Program-made: the position numbers and the translations under genes | Source: Streptomyces sp. WM4235 | Lineage (GTDB): Bacteria > Actinomycetota > Actinomycetes > Streptomycetales > Streptomycetaceae | Assembly: GCF_001279725.1 (NCBI RefSeq) | Contig: NZ_LGDE01000046.1 | Span: 1 to 64,000, forward strand | Reading direction: 5' to 3' | DNA length: 64,000 nt | Shown: positions 18,694-26,860 of the stretch, piece after piece | How the letters are laid out: every line of letters starts with the position of its first letter | Numbering within the stretch: the stretch's first letter is position 1 | The notes under the pieces: model-generated | Database searches by the model: none | What the model was told of the DNA's origin: nothing | Seen by the model: only the letters and a program-made list of their open reading frames with translations

Positions 18694-19506
18694 TCAGGCG
18701 CGCGGGCGCAGGTGCGCCAGCATCTCCTCGTGGAGCAGACCGTTCGAGGCGGCGGCGTTCCCGCCGTGCACGCCCTCGACCCCGTCCAGGTCGGTGAACC
18801 GGCCGCCGGCCTCCTGGACCACGACCGCCAGGGCGGCCATGTCCCACAGGCTCAACTCCGGCTCCGCGCACAGGTCGAGCGAGCCCTCCGCGACCATCAT
18901 GTAGGGCCAGAAATCGCCGTAGCCACGGGTGCGCCAGCAGGCGCGCGACAGGTCCAGGAAGCCGGGCAGCCGGCCCTGCTCCTCCCAGCCGCTCAGCGAG
19001 GAGTAGGCGAAGGAGGCGTCGTCCAGGGTCGCGACCTTCGACACCCCGAGCCGCGTGGTCTCGCCCAGCGCGCCGCCCGCGAAGGCGCCGCCGCCCTGCG
19101 CCGCCCACCAGCGGCGGCCCAGCGCCGGCGCCGAGACCACGCCGACCACGGGACGGAAGGCCCCGTCGGCGTCGTCGGGGTCCTGCGCCATCAGGGAGAT
19201 CAGGGTCGCCCAGACCGGAACCCCGCGCACGTAGTTCTTGGTGCCGTCGATGGGGTCCACGACCCAACGGCGCGGTCCCTCGCCCTGGAGCCCGTACTCC
19301 TCGCCCAGGATCGCGTCGCCGGGGCGGGCGGCCAGGATCCCGGCCCGGACGATCTCCTCGGCGGCCTTGTCGGCCTCGCTCACCGGGGTCATGTCCGGCT
19401 TCGTCTCGACCAGCAGGTCGAGGGCTCGGAAGCGCTGCATCGTGGCGGCGTCCGCCGCGTCGGCGAGCTCAAGGGCAAGGCGGAGGTCATCGTCATACTC
19501 GGGCAT
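18694..19506 (-). CDS. hisN: histidinol-phosphatase, inositol-monophosphatase fold
   Basis: A 270-residue IMPase-superfamily phosphatase. The metal-binding motifs are GEEYG near residue 69 and the diagnostic DPIDGTKNYVRG near 83-94; a later W..D motif is in SLWDMAALAVVVQEAGG. In S. coelicolor the equivalent gene (SCO5208, from memory) is histidinol-phosphatase, the penultimate step of histidine synthesis. Assignment to HisN rather than a generic inositol phosphatase rests on that synteny with the aroA-rsgA-sigR region. The other his genes are not in the window. Confidence 0.8.
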   Translation of the reverse strand: MPEYDDDLRLALELADAADAATMQRFRALDLLVETKPDMTPVSEADKAAEEIVRAGILAARPGDAILGEEYGLQGEGPRRWVVDPIDGTKNYVRGVPVWATLISLMAQDPDDADGAFRPVVGVVSAPALGRRWWAAQGGGAFAGGALGETTRLGVSKVATLDDASFAYSSLSGWEEQGRLPGFLDLSRACWRTRGYGDFWPYMMVAEGSLDLCAEPELSLWDMAALAVVVQEAGGRFTDLDGVEGVHGGNAAASNGLLHEEMLAHLRPRA

Positions 19507-19572
19507 GGTCGAACAGTATCGAGACTGTCGCGGCCCGGCGAACGCCGTCCACGGTACGGCCGAGAGGCGCCC

Positions 19573-19589
19573 TTGACAGGATCTGTCGA
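19573..19589. promoter_or_regulatory. palindrome, putative TetR operator
   Basis: TTGACAG-GAT-CTGTCGA (6 of 7 arm positions match), between divergent hisN and tetR; a further GTCAAG pairs with CTTGAC at 19593. TTGACA may double as a -35. A 12-bp direct repeat (GAGCCAATCGGG at 19609 and 19622) follows it. Confidence 0.45.
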
Positions 19590-19643
19590 CCCGTCAAGTC
19601 TGGCCGGAGAGCCAATCGGGTGAGCCAATCGGGGGAGGCGTCG

Positions 19644-20204
19644 ATGCCGGCGGCCCGGGAATCCTTGCTGGAAGCGGCCGGAGCGGCGCTGTCCGCGCGC
19701 CCCTGGCCCGCCGTGCGGATGGTCGACGTGGCGGCCGCCGCCGGGGTGTCCCGACAGACCCTCTACAACGAGTTCGGCGGCAAGGCGGGCCTCGGCCGGG
19801 CCCTGGTCCGCCGCGAGGCCGACTGGTACCTCGACGGCGTGGACCGGACCCTGGCCGCCCAGGCGGGCACCACCGACCGGCTCGCGGGAGTGGCCGAGTG
19901 GACCGTACGGGCCGCCCGCGCGCGCCCCCTGGTCCAGGCCCTGCTGACCGGCTCGTGGAACGGGAACCTGCCGGCGCCGCCCGGACGCGGGTCCCGACCG
20001 GGCGTTCCCGCGCTCGGCCCCGGGGAGCTGATCCGAGCGGTCCGCGACCGGGCGTCCGCCGCGCTCACGCCGGAAACGGCGGGGCGGTGCGAACTCGTCG
20101 TACGGCTCGCGCTGTCCTACGTGATCGCCCCGGGGGAGGAGCCGGGCACCGGGGAACTGCTGCGCCTGGTCAGTGCGCCGAACCGGACAGCTGAAGTCCG
20201 ATGA
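19644..20204 (+). CDS. TetR family transcriptional regulator
   Basis: 186 residues from ATG 19644, preferred over GTG 19620 because GGGGGAGG sits 5 nt upstream. The helix-turn-helix is MVDVAAAAGVSRQTLYNEFG followed by GKAGLGRALV. The C-terminal domain is short and Ala/Arg rich. Its 3' end overlaps the 3' end of the convergent SMR gene by 35 nt, a layout that suggests the two are functionally paired, although a promoter-proximal operator for the SMR gene was not found. Confidence 0.85.
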   Translation: MPAARESLLEAAGAALSARPWPAVRMVDVAAAAGVSRQTLYNEFGGKAGLGRALVRREADWYLDGVDRTLAAQAGTTDRLAGVAEWTVRAARARPLVQALLTGSWNGNLPAPPGRGSRPGVPALGPGELIRAVRDRASAALTPETAGRCELVVRLALSYVIAPGEEPGTGELLRLVSAPNRTAEVR

Positions 20205-20493
20205 CGCCGAGGATCACCAGCGAGATCGAGACGAGCTTGAGGGTGGACACCAGGTCGCCCAGGAAGACCATGCCGTAGATCGCGGTCCCGGCCGCCCCGA
20301 TGCCCGTCCACACCGCGTACGCCGGCCCCACGTCGAGCTTCTTCAGCGCCAGCGTCAGCAGACCGAAGCTGCCGAGCGCGAAACAGGCGAAGGCGATGGT
20401 CGGCCACAGACGGGTGAAACCGTGGGACAGCTTGAGGCACACCGCGAAGCCCGTTTCCAGGATTCCGGCGACCACGACCAGCAGCCACGCCAT
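20170..20493 (-). CDS. SMR-family (EmrE/SugE-like) efflux protein
   Basis: A 107-residue, four-helix small multidrug resistance protein. It starts MAWLLVVVAGILETGFAVCLK, carrying the membrane Glu (residue 13) that couples substrate to protons, and has YAVWTGIGAAGTAIYG in helix 3. The pattern is closest to the SugE/Gdx branch, which exports guanidinium or quaternary ammonium compounds. It appears as a single gene, so probably a homodimer. Upstream is a small hairpin (GTGAC-GCGAT-GTCAC at ~20516-20530), but no recognisable guanidine riboswitch. Confidence 0.85.
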   Translation of the reverse strand: MAWLLVVVAGILETGFAVCLKLSHGFTRLWPTIAFACFALGSFGLLTLALKKLDVGPAYAVWTGIGAAGTAIYGMVFLGDLVSTLKLVSISLVILGVIGLQLSGSAH

Positions 20494-20609
20494 GGCGTAC
20501 GCCTCCCCGCGTCATGTGACATCGCGTCACTTGGTGCGAACAAGCATTTATCCCGACCGGTGCCCCCACAAACCCGGCCCGCCGCCGGACGGCAGGGCCG
20601 CAGACCGCC

Positions 20610-21620
20610 TCAGTCGCCCTCGCGGCGCTCCCGCGTCTCCAGCAGACGGCGCAGCGAGTAAAGCCGCGCCGGGTCCGCGTGGCCGTCCTCCACCCACTTG
20701 TCGAGCGCGCAGTCCGGCTCGTCGTGGCTGCACGCGCGCGGGCACCCCTCGGTACCGGGCACCAGCTCCGGGAAGGCCAGGATCACCCGGGACGGGTCCA
20801 CGTGGTGCAGACCGAACGAGCGCACACCCGGGGTGTCGATCACCCAGCCGTCGCCCGAGGGCAGCGGCAGCGCGAGCGCCGAGGTGGTGGTGTGCCGGCC
20901 GCGGCCGGTCACCGCGTTCACGTGGCCGGTGGCGCGCCGGCGGTCCGCCGCGACGAGCGAGTTGACCAGGGTGGTCTTGCCGACGCCCGAGTGGCCGACG
21001 AAGGCCGTGATCCGGCCGTTGAGGCGCTCGCGCACCCGCTCCGCCGCGTCGCCCGTCGCCAGCTCCTCGCGGTTGGTGACCACGTAGTTCAGGCCGAACG
21101 TCGAGTAGATCTCCAGGATCTTGTCGGCGGACGTCAGGTCGGACTTGGTGAGCACCAGCAGCGGCTCCAACCCGGCGTCGTACGCCGCCACCAGGCAGCG
21201 GTCGATCATCCGGGGCCGCGGCTCCGGATCGGCCAGGGCCGTGACGATGGCCAGCTGGTCCGCGTTCGCGACGACCACCCGCTCGTACGGGTCGTCGTCG
21301 TCCGCGGTGCGCCGCAGGACGGACCTGCGCTCCTCGATCCGCACGATCCGGGCGAGGGTGTCCTTCTTGCCGGACAGGTCCCCGACGATCCAGACCTTGT
21401 CGCCGACCACCGCCGCCTTGCGGCCCAGCTCGCGCGCCTTCATCGCGTGCACCGCGCGGTCCTCGACCAGGCAGGTCAGCCGGCCGCGGTCCACGGTCAG
21501 GACGAAGCCCTCCGAGGCGTCCTCGTGCTTGGGGCGGATGGTCGTACGCGGCCGATTGCCCTTGCGGTTCGGGCGGGAGCGGATGTCGTCCTCGTCGGTG
21601 TTCTTGCCGTACCTGCGCAT
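20610..21620 (-). CDS. rsgA: ribosome small-subunit-dependent GTPase RsgA
   Basis: A 336-residue circularly permuted GTPase acting in 30S maturation. It has an N-terminal OB-fold region (residues ~35-95), then G motifs in permuted order: TKSD (G4) near 158, GHSGVGKTTLVNSLV (G1) near 208, and DTPGVR (G3) near 263. A C-terminal zinc-binding knuckle (CPRACSHDEPDC) follows. The N-terminus is Arg/Lys rich. It starts 7 nt after the aroA stop, so the two form an operon, an order also known from mycobacteria. Confidence 0.93.
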   Translation of the reverse strand: MRRYGKNTDEDDIRSRPNRKGNRPRTTIRPKHEDASEGFVLTVDRGRLTCLVEDRAVHAMKARELGRKAAVVGDKVWIVGDLSGKKDTLARIVRIEERRSVLRRTADDDDPYERVVVANADQLAIVTALADPEPRPRMIDRCLVAAYDAGLEPLLVLTKSDLTSADKILEIYSTFGLNYVVTNREELATGDAAERVRERLNGRITAFVGHSGVGKTTLVNSLVAADRRRATGHVNAVTGRGRHTTTSALALPLPSGDGWVIDTPGVRSFGLHHVDPSRVILAFPELVPGTEGCPRACSHDEPDCALDKWVEDGHADPARLYSLRRLLETRERREGD

Positions 21621-21627
21621 GACGGGC

Positions 21628-22965
21628 CTACGCTCCCGCTCCCGCGAGCATGTCTGTCCACATCCTGGGGAAGTCCGGCAGGGTCTTCGCGGTCGTCGCC
21701 ACGTTCTCGATCAGCACGCCCTCCACCGCCAGACCGATCACGGCGCCCGCGGTGGCCATCCGGTGGTCGTCGTACGTGTGGTAGACACCGCCGTGCAGCG
21801 GGCGCGGGCGGATGTGCAGACCGTCGGCGGTCTCGGTGACGTCGCCGCCGAGCCCGTTGATCTCGGCGGTCAGCGCGGCCAGCCGGTCCGTCTCGTGCAG
21901 CCGCAGGTGCCGGACACCGCGCAGGATCGACTCGGAGTCGGCCAGCGCCGCCACCGCCGCGATGCCCGGGGTCAGCTCGCCGACCTCGCCCAGGTCCACG
22001 TCGATGCCGTGGATCTTCCCGGTGCCGGTGAAGACCAGACCCGCGTCGGTGAGCTCACAGGAACCGCCCATCTCCGTGAAGATGCGGCGCAGCGCGTCGC
22101 CGGGCTGCGTGGTGCGGCGCGGCCAGTCGGGGATGGTGACCGTGCCGCCGGTGATCAGCGCCGCCGCCATGAAGGGCTGCGCGTTCGACAGGTCGGGCTC
22201 CACGACCATGTCGCGGCCCAGGAGCGCGCCGGGCGCGACCCGCCACACGTCCTTCTCGCCGCCGGCCTCCGGGGTGTCCACCTGGGCGCCCGCCGCGCGC
22301 AGCATCTCCACCGTCATCCGGATGTGCGGCATCGACGGCAGGGTCGAACCGATGTGCCGGACCTCGACGCCCTGGTTGAACCGCGGCGCGGACAGCAGCA
22401 GCGCCGAGACGAACTGGGAGGAGTTGGAGGCGTCGATCTCGACCGTGCCGCCCTCCAGGGCCCCGCCGCCCTGCACGGTCAGGGGCAGCGCGCCCCGGCC
22501 GTCGTCGTCGATGCGGGCCCCGAGGACGCGCAGCGCGCTGATGACCTCGCCCAGCGGGCGCTCGTAGGAACGCGGGTCGCCGTCGAAGCGGATGTCGCCG
22601 CCGGCCAGGGTGGCCACGGGCGGCAGGAAGCGCATGACCGTGCCCGCGTTGCCGACGTCGACGGTTGCCGGGCCGTGCAGCGCGGCCGGGATGATCCGCC
22701 ACGCCTCGCCGCTGTCACCGTCGGCGGAGCTGGAGGAGACGGTCTCCTCGATGCCGACGCCCATCGCGCGCAGGGCGTCCGACATCAGCCGCGAGTCGCG
22801 CGATCGCAGCGGGCGGCGCACCCAGCCCGGCTCGGAGGCCAGCGCGGCGAGCACCAGGGCCCGGTTGGTGACCGATTTGGAACCCGGCACGGTGACGGTG
22901 GCGTGGACGGTGCCGTCCGCGAGCGGAGCGGGCCAGAGGGCGTGGAGCGCGGGGGTCTCGGTCAT
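21628..22965 (-). CDS. aroA: 3-phosphoshikimate 1-carboxyvinyltransferase (EPSP synthase)
   Basis: A 445-residue enzyme joining shikimate-3-phosphate with PEP in the chorismate pathway. Signatures are [18 protein letters not shown] at residues ~26-43, [12 protein letters not shown] at ~105-116, and [12 protein letters not shown] with YDDHRMA near the C-terminus. The N-terminal motif VGNAGT(V)MRF differs slightly from the E. coli LGNAGTAMR form, as usual in actinobacteria. The ATG at 22965 follows GGAGG. It is upstream of rsgA in a two-gene operon. Confidence 0.95.
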   Translation of the reverse strand: MTETPALHALWPAPLADGTVHATVTVPGSKSVTNRALVLAALASEPGWVRRPLRSRDSRLMSDALRAMGVGIEETVSSSSADGDSGEAWRIIPAALHGPATVDVGNAGTVMRFLPPVATLAGGDIRFDGDPRSYERPLGEVISALRVLGARIDDDGRGALPLTVQGGGALEGGTVEIDASNSSQFVSALLLSAPRFNQGVEVRHIGSTLPSMPHIRMTVEMLRAAGAQVDTPEAGGEKDVWRVAPGALLGRDMVVEPDLSNAQPFMAAALITGGTVTIPDWPRRTTQPGDALRRIFTEMGGSCELTDAGLVFTGTGKIHGIDVDLGEVGELTPGIAAVAALADSESILRGVRHLRLHETDRLAALTAEINGLGGDVTETADGLHIRPRPLHGGVYHTYDDHRMATAGAVIGLAVEGVLIENVATTAKTLPDFPRMWTDMLAGAGA

Positions 22966-23030
22966 GGCCTCCACTTTAGTGGCTCCGCCCGTACCCGGAT
23001 CTTGATCGCCGGCCGGTCGTCGTCCCCGTC

Positions 23031-23744
23031 TCAGAGGGCGAGAAGCCAGCGCCCGCCGCCGATCAGCGAACACAGCGCCACGGCGTGGAACATCAGCAGC
23101 CAGACGACCGGGTGCACGTGCGTGAGCCGACCGAGCTGGTCCGCGTCCGAGTCCGGGGCTCCACCGTTCCTCCGCTTGGCCTGGAGCTCGAACACCGGCC
23201 GGACCCCGCCCAGCAGCAGGAACCACACCACCCCGTACGCGAACATCGCCTGGACCTCGGCCGGGGCCAGCCAGGACACCAGGACGAAGCCGGCGCCGGT
23301 CAGCACCACCGTGAGCAGTCCGTAGGCGTTCCGGATCATCACCAGCATCGCCACCAGCAGCGCGGTCGCCGCCCAGAGCAGCAGCGTGATCCGGTGCGCC
23401 GACAGCAGCGCCGCCCCGCCGAGGCCGAGCAGCGAGGGCGCCGTGTACCCGGCGGCCGCCGTCAGGACCATGCCGAGCCCGGTCGGCCGGCCCCGGCTGA
23501 CGGTGACCCCGCTGGTGTCCGAGTGCAGCCGGATCCCGTCGAGCCGGCGTCCGGTCAGCAGCGCGAGCAGCCCGTGACCGCCCTCGTGCGCGATGGTGAT
23601 CGCGTTGCGGGAGATCCGCCACACCGGGCGGGGCGCCACGGCGGCCAGGGCGACGACCCCGGTCGCGATCACCAGCCACAGCTCGGGCTCGGGCTGTATG
23701 CCGGTGAGCCGGTCCCAGAGACCGGCCGTCGTGATGCTGTCCAT
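23031..23744 (-). CDS. M50-like membrane metallopeptidase
   Basis: A 237-residue polytopic membrane protein with about six hydrophobic segments. The zinc motif HEGGH occurs in [19 protein letters not shown] (~residue 55). That places it with the site-2-type M50B proteases, which cut within membranes, although the second metal ligand motif is not evident and no PDZ domain is present. The substrate is unknown. It is divergent from the SRAP gene with a 53-bp gap and separate from aroA (65-nt gap). Confidence 0.8.
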   Translation of the reverse strand: MDSITTAGLWDRLTGIQPEPELWLVIATGVVALAAVAPRPVWRISRNAITIAHEGGHGLLALLTGRRLDGIRLHSDTSGVTVSRGRPTGLGMVLTAAAGYTAPSLLGLGGAALLSAHRITLLLWAATALLVAMLVMIRNAYGLLTVVLTGAGFVLVSWLAPAEVQAMFAYGVVWFLLLGGVRPVFELQAKRRNGGAPDSDADQLGRLTHVHPVVWLLMFHAVALCSLIGGGRWLLAL

Positions 23745-23797
23745 GGAGTGGCGGACTCCTTGCGGTGGTGGGCGGGTGTCGTGGCAGTGTTGCAGGC

Positions 23798-24613
23798 ATG
23801 TGCGGAAGGTATGCAGCGAGTCGGGCGCCGGAGGATCTGGCGGGGATCTTCGGCGTCGAGAAGTGGGAGCCCGCAGAGTCCCTGGCACCCGACTGGAACG
23901 TGGCGCCGACGAAAGAGGTCCACATCGTCCTCGACCGTCCCTTGAAGGACGCGCCGAGCCCGCGTCCGGTTCGACAGTTGCGGGTGGTGAAGTGGGGGCT
24001 GGTCCCCTCCTGGGCCAAGAACCCCGAGGGCGCGGCCCGGATGATCAACGCCCGCGCCGAGACCCTCGCGGAGAAGCCGTCCTTCCGCCGCCCCTTCGCC
24101 CAGCGCCGCTGCGTCATCCCCGCCGACGGCTACTACGAGTGGGTCACCGCCCACGACGAGCGGCAGTTGGAGGTCGAGGGGAAGAAGAAGCGGGCCCGCA
24201 AGCAGCCCTACTTCGTGCTGCCCTCCGACGGCGCCGTCTTCGCCATGGCCGGGATCTACGAGTTCTGGCGCGACCGGACCCTGCCCGACGAGCATCCGGC
24301 GGCCTGGTGGGCGACCTGCTCGGTCATCACCACCGAGGCCGAGACCGGACCGCTGGGCGTGGCCCCCGCCGACGGACCCCGCTCGCTCTCCGACATCCAC
24401 CCCCGCATGCCGTTGATGCTGACCCCGGACAAGTGGGACCCCTGGCTGGACCCGGCGCGCACCGACCCCGACGAGCTCCAGGCGCTGCTCGCGCCGCCGC
24501 CCGGCGGGCTCATGCGGGCGTACGCGGTGTCCACCGCCGTCAGCAACGTGCGCAACAACGGCCCCGAGCTGCTGGAGGAACTGGCCGCGCCGGAGGAGGA
24601 GACCCTCTTCTGA
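23798..24613 (+). CDS. SOS-response-associated peptidase family (SRAP/HMCES/YedK)
   Basis: A 271-residue SRAP protein beginning MCGRYAA; Cys2, exposed after Met removal, forms a covalent thiazolidine crosslink to abasic sites in single-stranded DNA. Other conserved parts are [38 protein letters not shown] (catalytic Glu) and DIHPRMPL (His). The role is shielding abasic sites at forks. The start is unambiguous because the Met-Cys pair is invariant. It is followed 19 nt later by the hydrolase gene, likely co-transcribed. Confidence 0.92.
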   Translation: MCGRYAASRAPEDLAGIFGVEKWEPAESLAPDWNVAPTKEVHIVLDRPLKDAPSPRPVRQLRVVKWGLVPSWAKNPEGAARMINARAETLAEKPSFRRPFAQRRCVIPADGYYEWVTAHDERQLEVEGKKKRARKQPYFVLPSDGAVFAMAGIYEFWRDRTLPDEHPAAWWATCSVITTEAETGPLGVAPADGPRSLSDIHPRMPLMLTPDKWDPWLDPARTDPDELQALLAPPPGGLMRAYAVSTAVSNVRNNGPELLEELAAPEEETLF

Positions 24614-24632
24614 CCCGGGCAGGATGGGGCGC

Positions 24633-25289
24633 ATGACCACGCGTACCGAGAGCGTTCCGACGCCGGCGGGCGAGGCCCGCGTCACCTGGCACCCCGCCAC
24701 GGCCGGGAAGGCCCGGCTCGTGCTCGCCGTGAGCCACGGCGCCGGCGGCGGGATCGAGGCCCGGGACCTGCGGGCGCTGGCCGCCGCCCTGCCGGCCCGC
24801 GGGATCACCGTGGCCCTGGTCGAACAGCCCTGGCGGGTCGCCGGGAAGAAGGTCGCCGCCGCGCCCAAGGTGCTCGACGAGGGCTGGCGCGGGCTGTGGC
24901 CGGCGCTGACCCGGCCCGGACCGCCCGTGGTGGCCGGCGGGCGCAGCGCCGGAGCCCGGGTGGCCTGCCGGACCGCCGCCGAGCTGGGCGCGGCCGGGGT
25001 GCTCGCGCTGGCGTTCCCGCTGCACCCGCCGGGCCGGCCCGAGAAGTCCCGGGCCCAGGAGCTGCTGGGCGCCGGGCGGCCCACCCTGGTGGTCCAAGGG
25101 AGCCGGGATCCTTTCGGCCGGCCCGAGGAGTTTCCCGAGCCGACCGGGGACGATCCGTACGAACTCGTCGCGGTGGAGCACGGCGACCACGGGTTCGCCG
25201 TGCCGAAGAGGGCCGACCGGACCCAGGACGAGACCCTCGACGTGATCACCGGGGCCGTCGCGCGGTGGCTCGGACGGCTGCCGCTGTGA
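24633..25289 (+). CDS. alpha/beta hydrolase (KANL3/TEX30-like)
   Basis: A 218-residue alpha/beta-hydrolase fold protein. The nucleophile elbow is GGRSAGAR near residue 104, the oxyanion region VSHGAGGG is near 33, the acid is in GSRDPFG, and the His is in VEHGDHGFAV near 185, completing a plausible Ser-Asp-His triad. The substrate is unknown. ATG 24633 is preferred to ATG 24624 on ribosome-site spacing. It is probably in one transcript with the SRAP gene. Confidence 0.8.
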   Translation: MTTRTESVPTPAGEARVTWHPATAGKARLVLAVSHGAGGGIEARDLRALAAALPARGITVALVEQPWRVAGKKVAAAPKVLDEGWRGLWPALTRPGPPVVAGGRSAGARVACRTAAELGAAGVLALAFPLHPPGRPEKSRAQELLGAGRPTLVVQGSRDPFGRPEEFPEPTGDDPYELVAVEHGDHGFAVPKRADRTQDETLDVITGAVARWLGRLPL

Positions 25290-25454
25290 GCCCTCGGGAG
25301 GCCGGCGACGAGTGCGCCCGCACGGCTGCCGACCCGATCCCTGGGGCGGCCCGGCGTCGCGAGCCGCGGGCCCGACCTGACACATTCCCGCGTGATCCGG
25401 ATCACGCGCCCCGCGGAGTCGACCTGACGGATCCGGGAAACCCCACAGGCCCCG

Positions 25455-25480
25455 GGAATGCCGGGCCCGGGCCTTCTGTT
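25455..25480 (+). promoter_or_regulatory. sigma-R autoregulatory promoter (sigRp2-like)
   Basis: GGAAT (25455-25459), exactly 18 nt, then GTT (25478-25480): the known consensus of SigR-dependent promoters. It is placed to give a ~40-nt leader before the ATG at 25530, so thiol-oxidative stress would amplify sigR-rsrA expression. Confidence 0.8.
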
Positions 25481-25529
25481 GTGCCGAATGTCGGTACGTA
25501 CGGGAAGTTCGTCGGAGGAGAGGGAGCGC

Positions 25530-26339
25530 ATGACCCAGGTCATCAGCCAGAACCGTCCGCAGGCCGCTGACCTGGACTGGACGGTGCTGCCTGCTCCCAA
25601 GCGCGGGACGCTTCGGGCGGCGGAGGGCCGGGAAGGTCGACTATTCTCCGATTCGAGCGGATCCGCTTTCGGAGCCGCCACGCTGTCGGAGGAGGTGGGT
25701 CCTGTCGCCGGGACCGACGAAGGCCACGCGGAGGAGACGACCCCGGAGCGCAACGCGCGCTTCGAGCGGGACGCCCTCGGCTACCTCGACCAGATGTACT
25801 CCGCCGCGCTGCGCATGACGCGCAACCCGGCCGACGCCGAGGACCTGGTCCAGGAGACGTACGCGAAGGCGTACGCGTCGTTCCACCAGTTCCGCGAGGG
25901 CACCAACCTCAAGGCATGGCTCTACCGCATCCTGACGAACACGTTCATCAACTCCTACCGCAAGAAGCAGCGCGAACCGCAGCGCAGTGCGGCGGAGGAG
26001 ATCGAGGACTGGCAGTTGGCGCGCGCCGAGTCGCACATGTCGACGGGCCTTCGGTCCGCCGAATCGCAGGCGCTCGACCACCTTCCCGACTCGGATGTGA
26101 AGGAGGCGCTCCAGGCCATTCCGGAGGAGTTCCGCATCGCGGTCTATCTCGCCGACGTAGAGGGCTTTGCGTACAAGGAGATCGCGGACATCATGGGTAC
26201 GCCCATCGGTACGGTCATGTCCCGACTGCATCGTGGGCGCCGTCAACTCCGCGGAATGCTGGAGGACTACGCCCGTGAGCGCGGGCTGGTCCCCGCCGGC
26301 GCTGGAGAGTCGAACGACCTGAAAGGCTCGGGCTCATGA
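25530..26339 (+). CDS. sigR: thiol-oxidative-stress ECF sigma factor SigR (with N-terminally extended form)
   Basis: 269 residues from ATG 25530 (GGAGG upstream). An in-frame GTG at 25695 would start a 214-residue form beginning [10 protein letters not shown]. The extension is exactly 55 residues, matching the unstable SigR' isoform described in S. coelicolor. Region 2 includes [18 protein letters not shown] and region 4 [20 protein letters not shown]. SigR directs thioredoxin, mycothiol and proteolysis genes when its anti-sigma factor is oxidised. The next gene, rsrA, overlaps by 4 nt, ensuring coupled synthesis. Confidence 0.95.
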   Translation: MTQVISQNRPQAADLDWTVLPAPKRGTLRAAEGREGRLFSDSSGSAFGAATLSEEVGPVAGTDEGHAEETTPERNARFERDALGYLDQMYSAALRMTRNPADAEDLVQETYAKAYASFHQFREGTNLKAWLYRILTNTFINSYRKKQREPQRSAAEEIEDWQLARAESHMSTGLRSAESQALDHLPDSDVKEALQAIPEEFRIAVYLADVEGFAYKEIADIMGTPIGTVMSRLHRGRRQLRGMLEDYARERGLVPAGAGESNDLKGSGS

Positions 26340-26638
26340 GCTGCGGAGAGCCGCACGAGACGGAGTGCGCAGAGGTCCTGGATCACCTTTACGAGTTCCT
26401 GGACCACGAGATGCCCGACAGCGACTGCACGAAGTTCGAGACACACTTCGGCGAGTGCAATCCCTGTCTTGAGAAGTACGGCCTCGAACAGGCCGTGAAG
26501 AAGCTGGTCAAGCGCTGCTGCGGTTCGGACGACGTGCCGACCGATCTGCGCTCGAAGGTGATGGGACGGATCGAGCTGATCCGTTCGGGGCAGGCCGTGC
26601 CCGACCACGACGTCACGGCCGATCCCGCGACGGGCTAG
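26336..26638 (+). CDS. rsrA: zinc-binding redox-sensing anti-sigma factor RsrA
   Basis: A 100-residue ZAS-family anti-sigma factor. The conserved Cys11 (in ECAEVL) and the HFGECNPC motif (His-x3-Cys-x2-Cys, residues ~37-44) form the zinc/redox switch; disulfide formation expels zinc and frees SigR. Additional Cys residues at 3 and in KRCCG are also present. The ATG overlaps the sigR stop (ATGA). Confidence 0.95.
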   Translation: MSCGEPHETECAEVLDHLYEFLDHEMPDSDCTKFETHFGECNPCLEKYGLEQAVKKLVKRCCGSDDVPTDLRSKVMGRIELIRSGQAVPDHDVTADPATG

Positions 26639-26695
26639 CCGAAAGCGGTTTCCCCATTGCCCGGGATTCGCCGGCCGCGCCTTTCCGAACAACCG

Positions 26696-26740
26696 CCCCC
26701 GGTCGTTCCCTTCGTTCACTCGAAGGTGCTAATCCGGGGG
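26696..26740 (+). terminator. branched hairpin after sigR-rsrA
   Basis: Outer arms CCCCCGG/CCGGGGG enclose an inner CTTCG-TTCACT-CGAAG hairpin, ~60 nt past rsrA. A palindrome (GTGGGGCCCCAC) and a -10-like TATTCT near 26790 follow, before the HD-GYP gene. Confidence 0.5.
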
Positions 26741-26860
26741 CACCCGAACGACACAATGTGAAAATGTGGCCCACTTCGTGTGGGGCCCCACCTATTCTCC
26801 CCTTCCGGTACCGGTCCGCTCCGGTGCCCGCCGTGCACGGCCCAGGGGGAGGAGAGCGCC

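Noticed and set aside
20494..20609. Possible guanidine (mini-ykkC type) riboswitch before the SMR gene
   Set aside because: Only one short hairpin (GTGAC/GTCAC) is present and the paired ACGR loops are missing.
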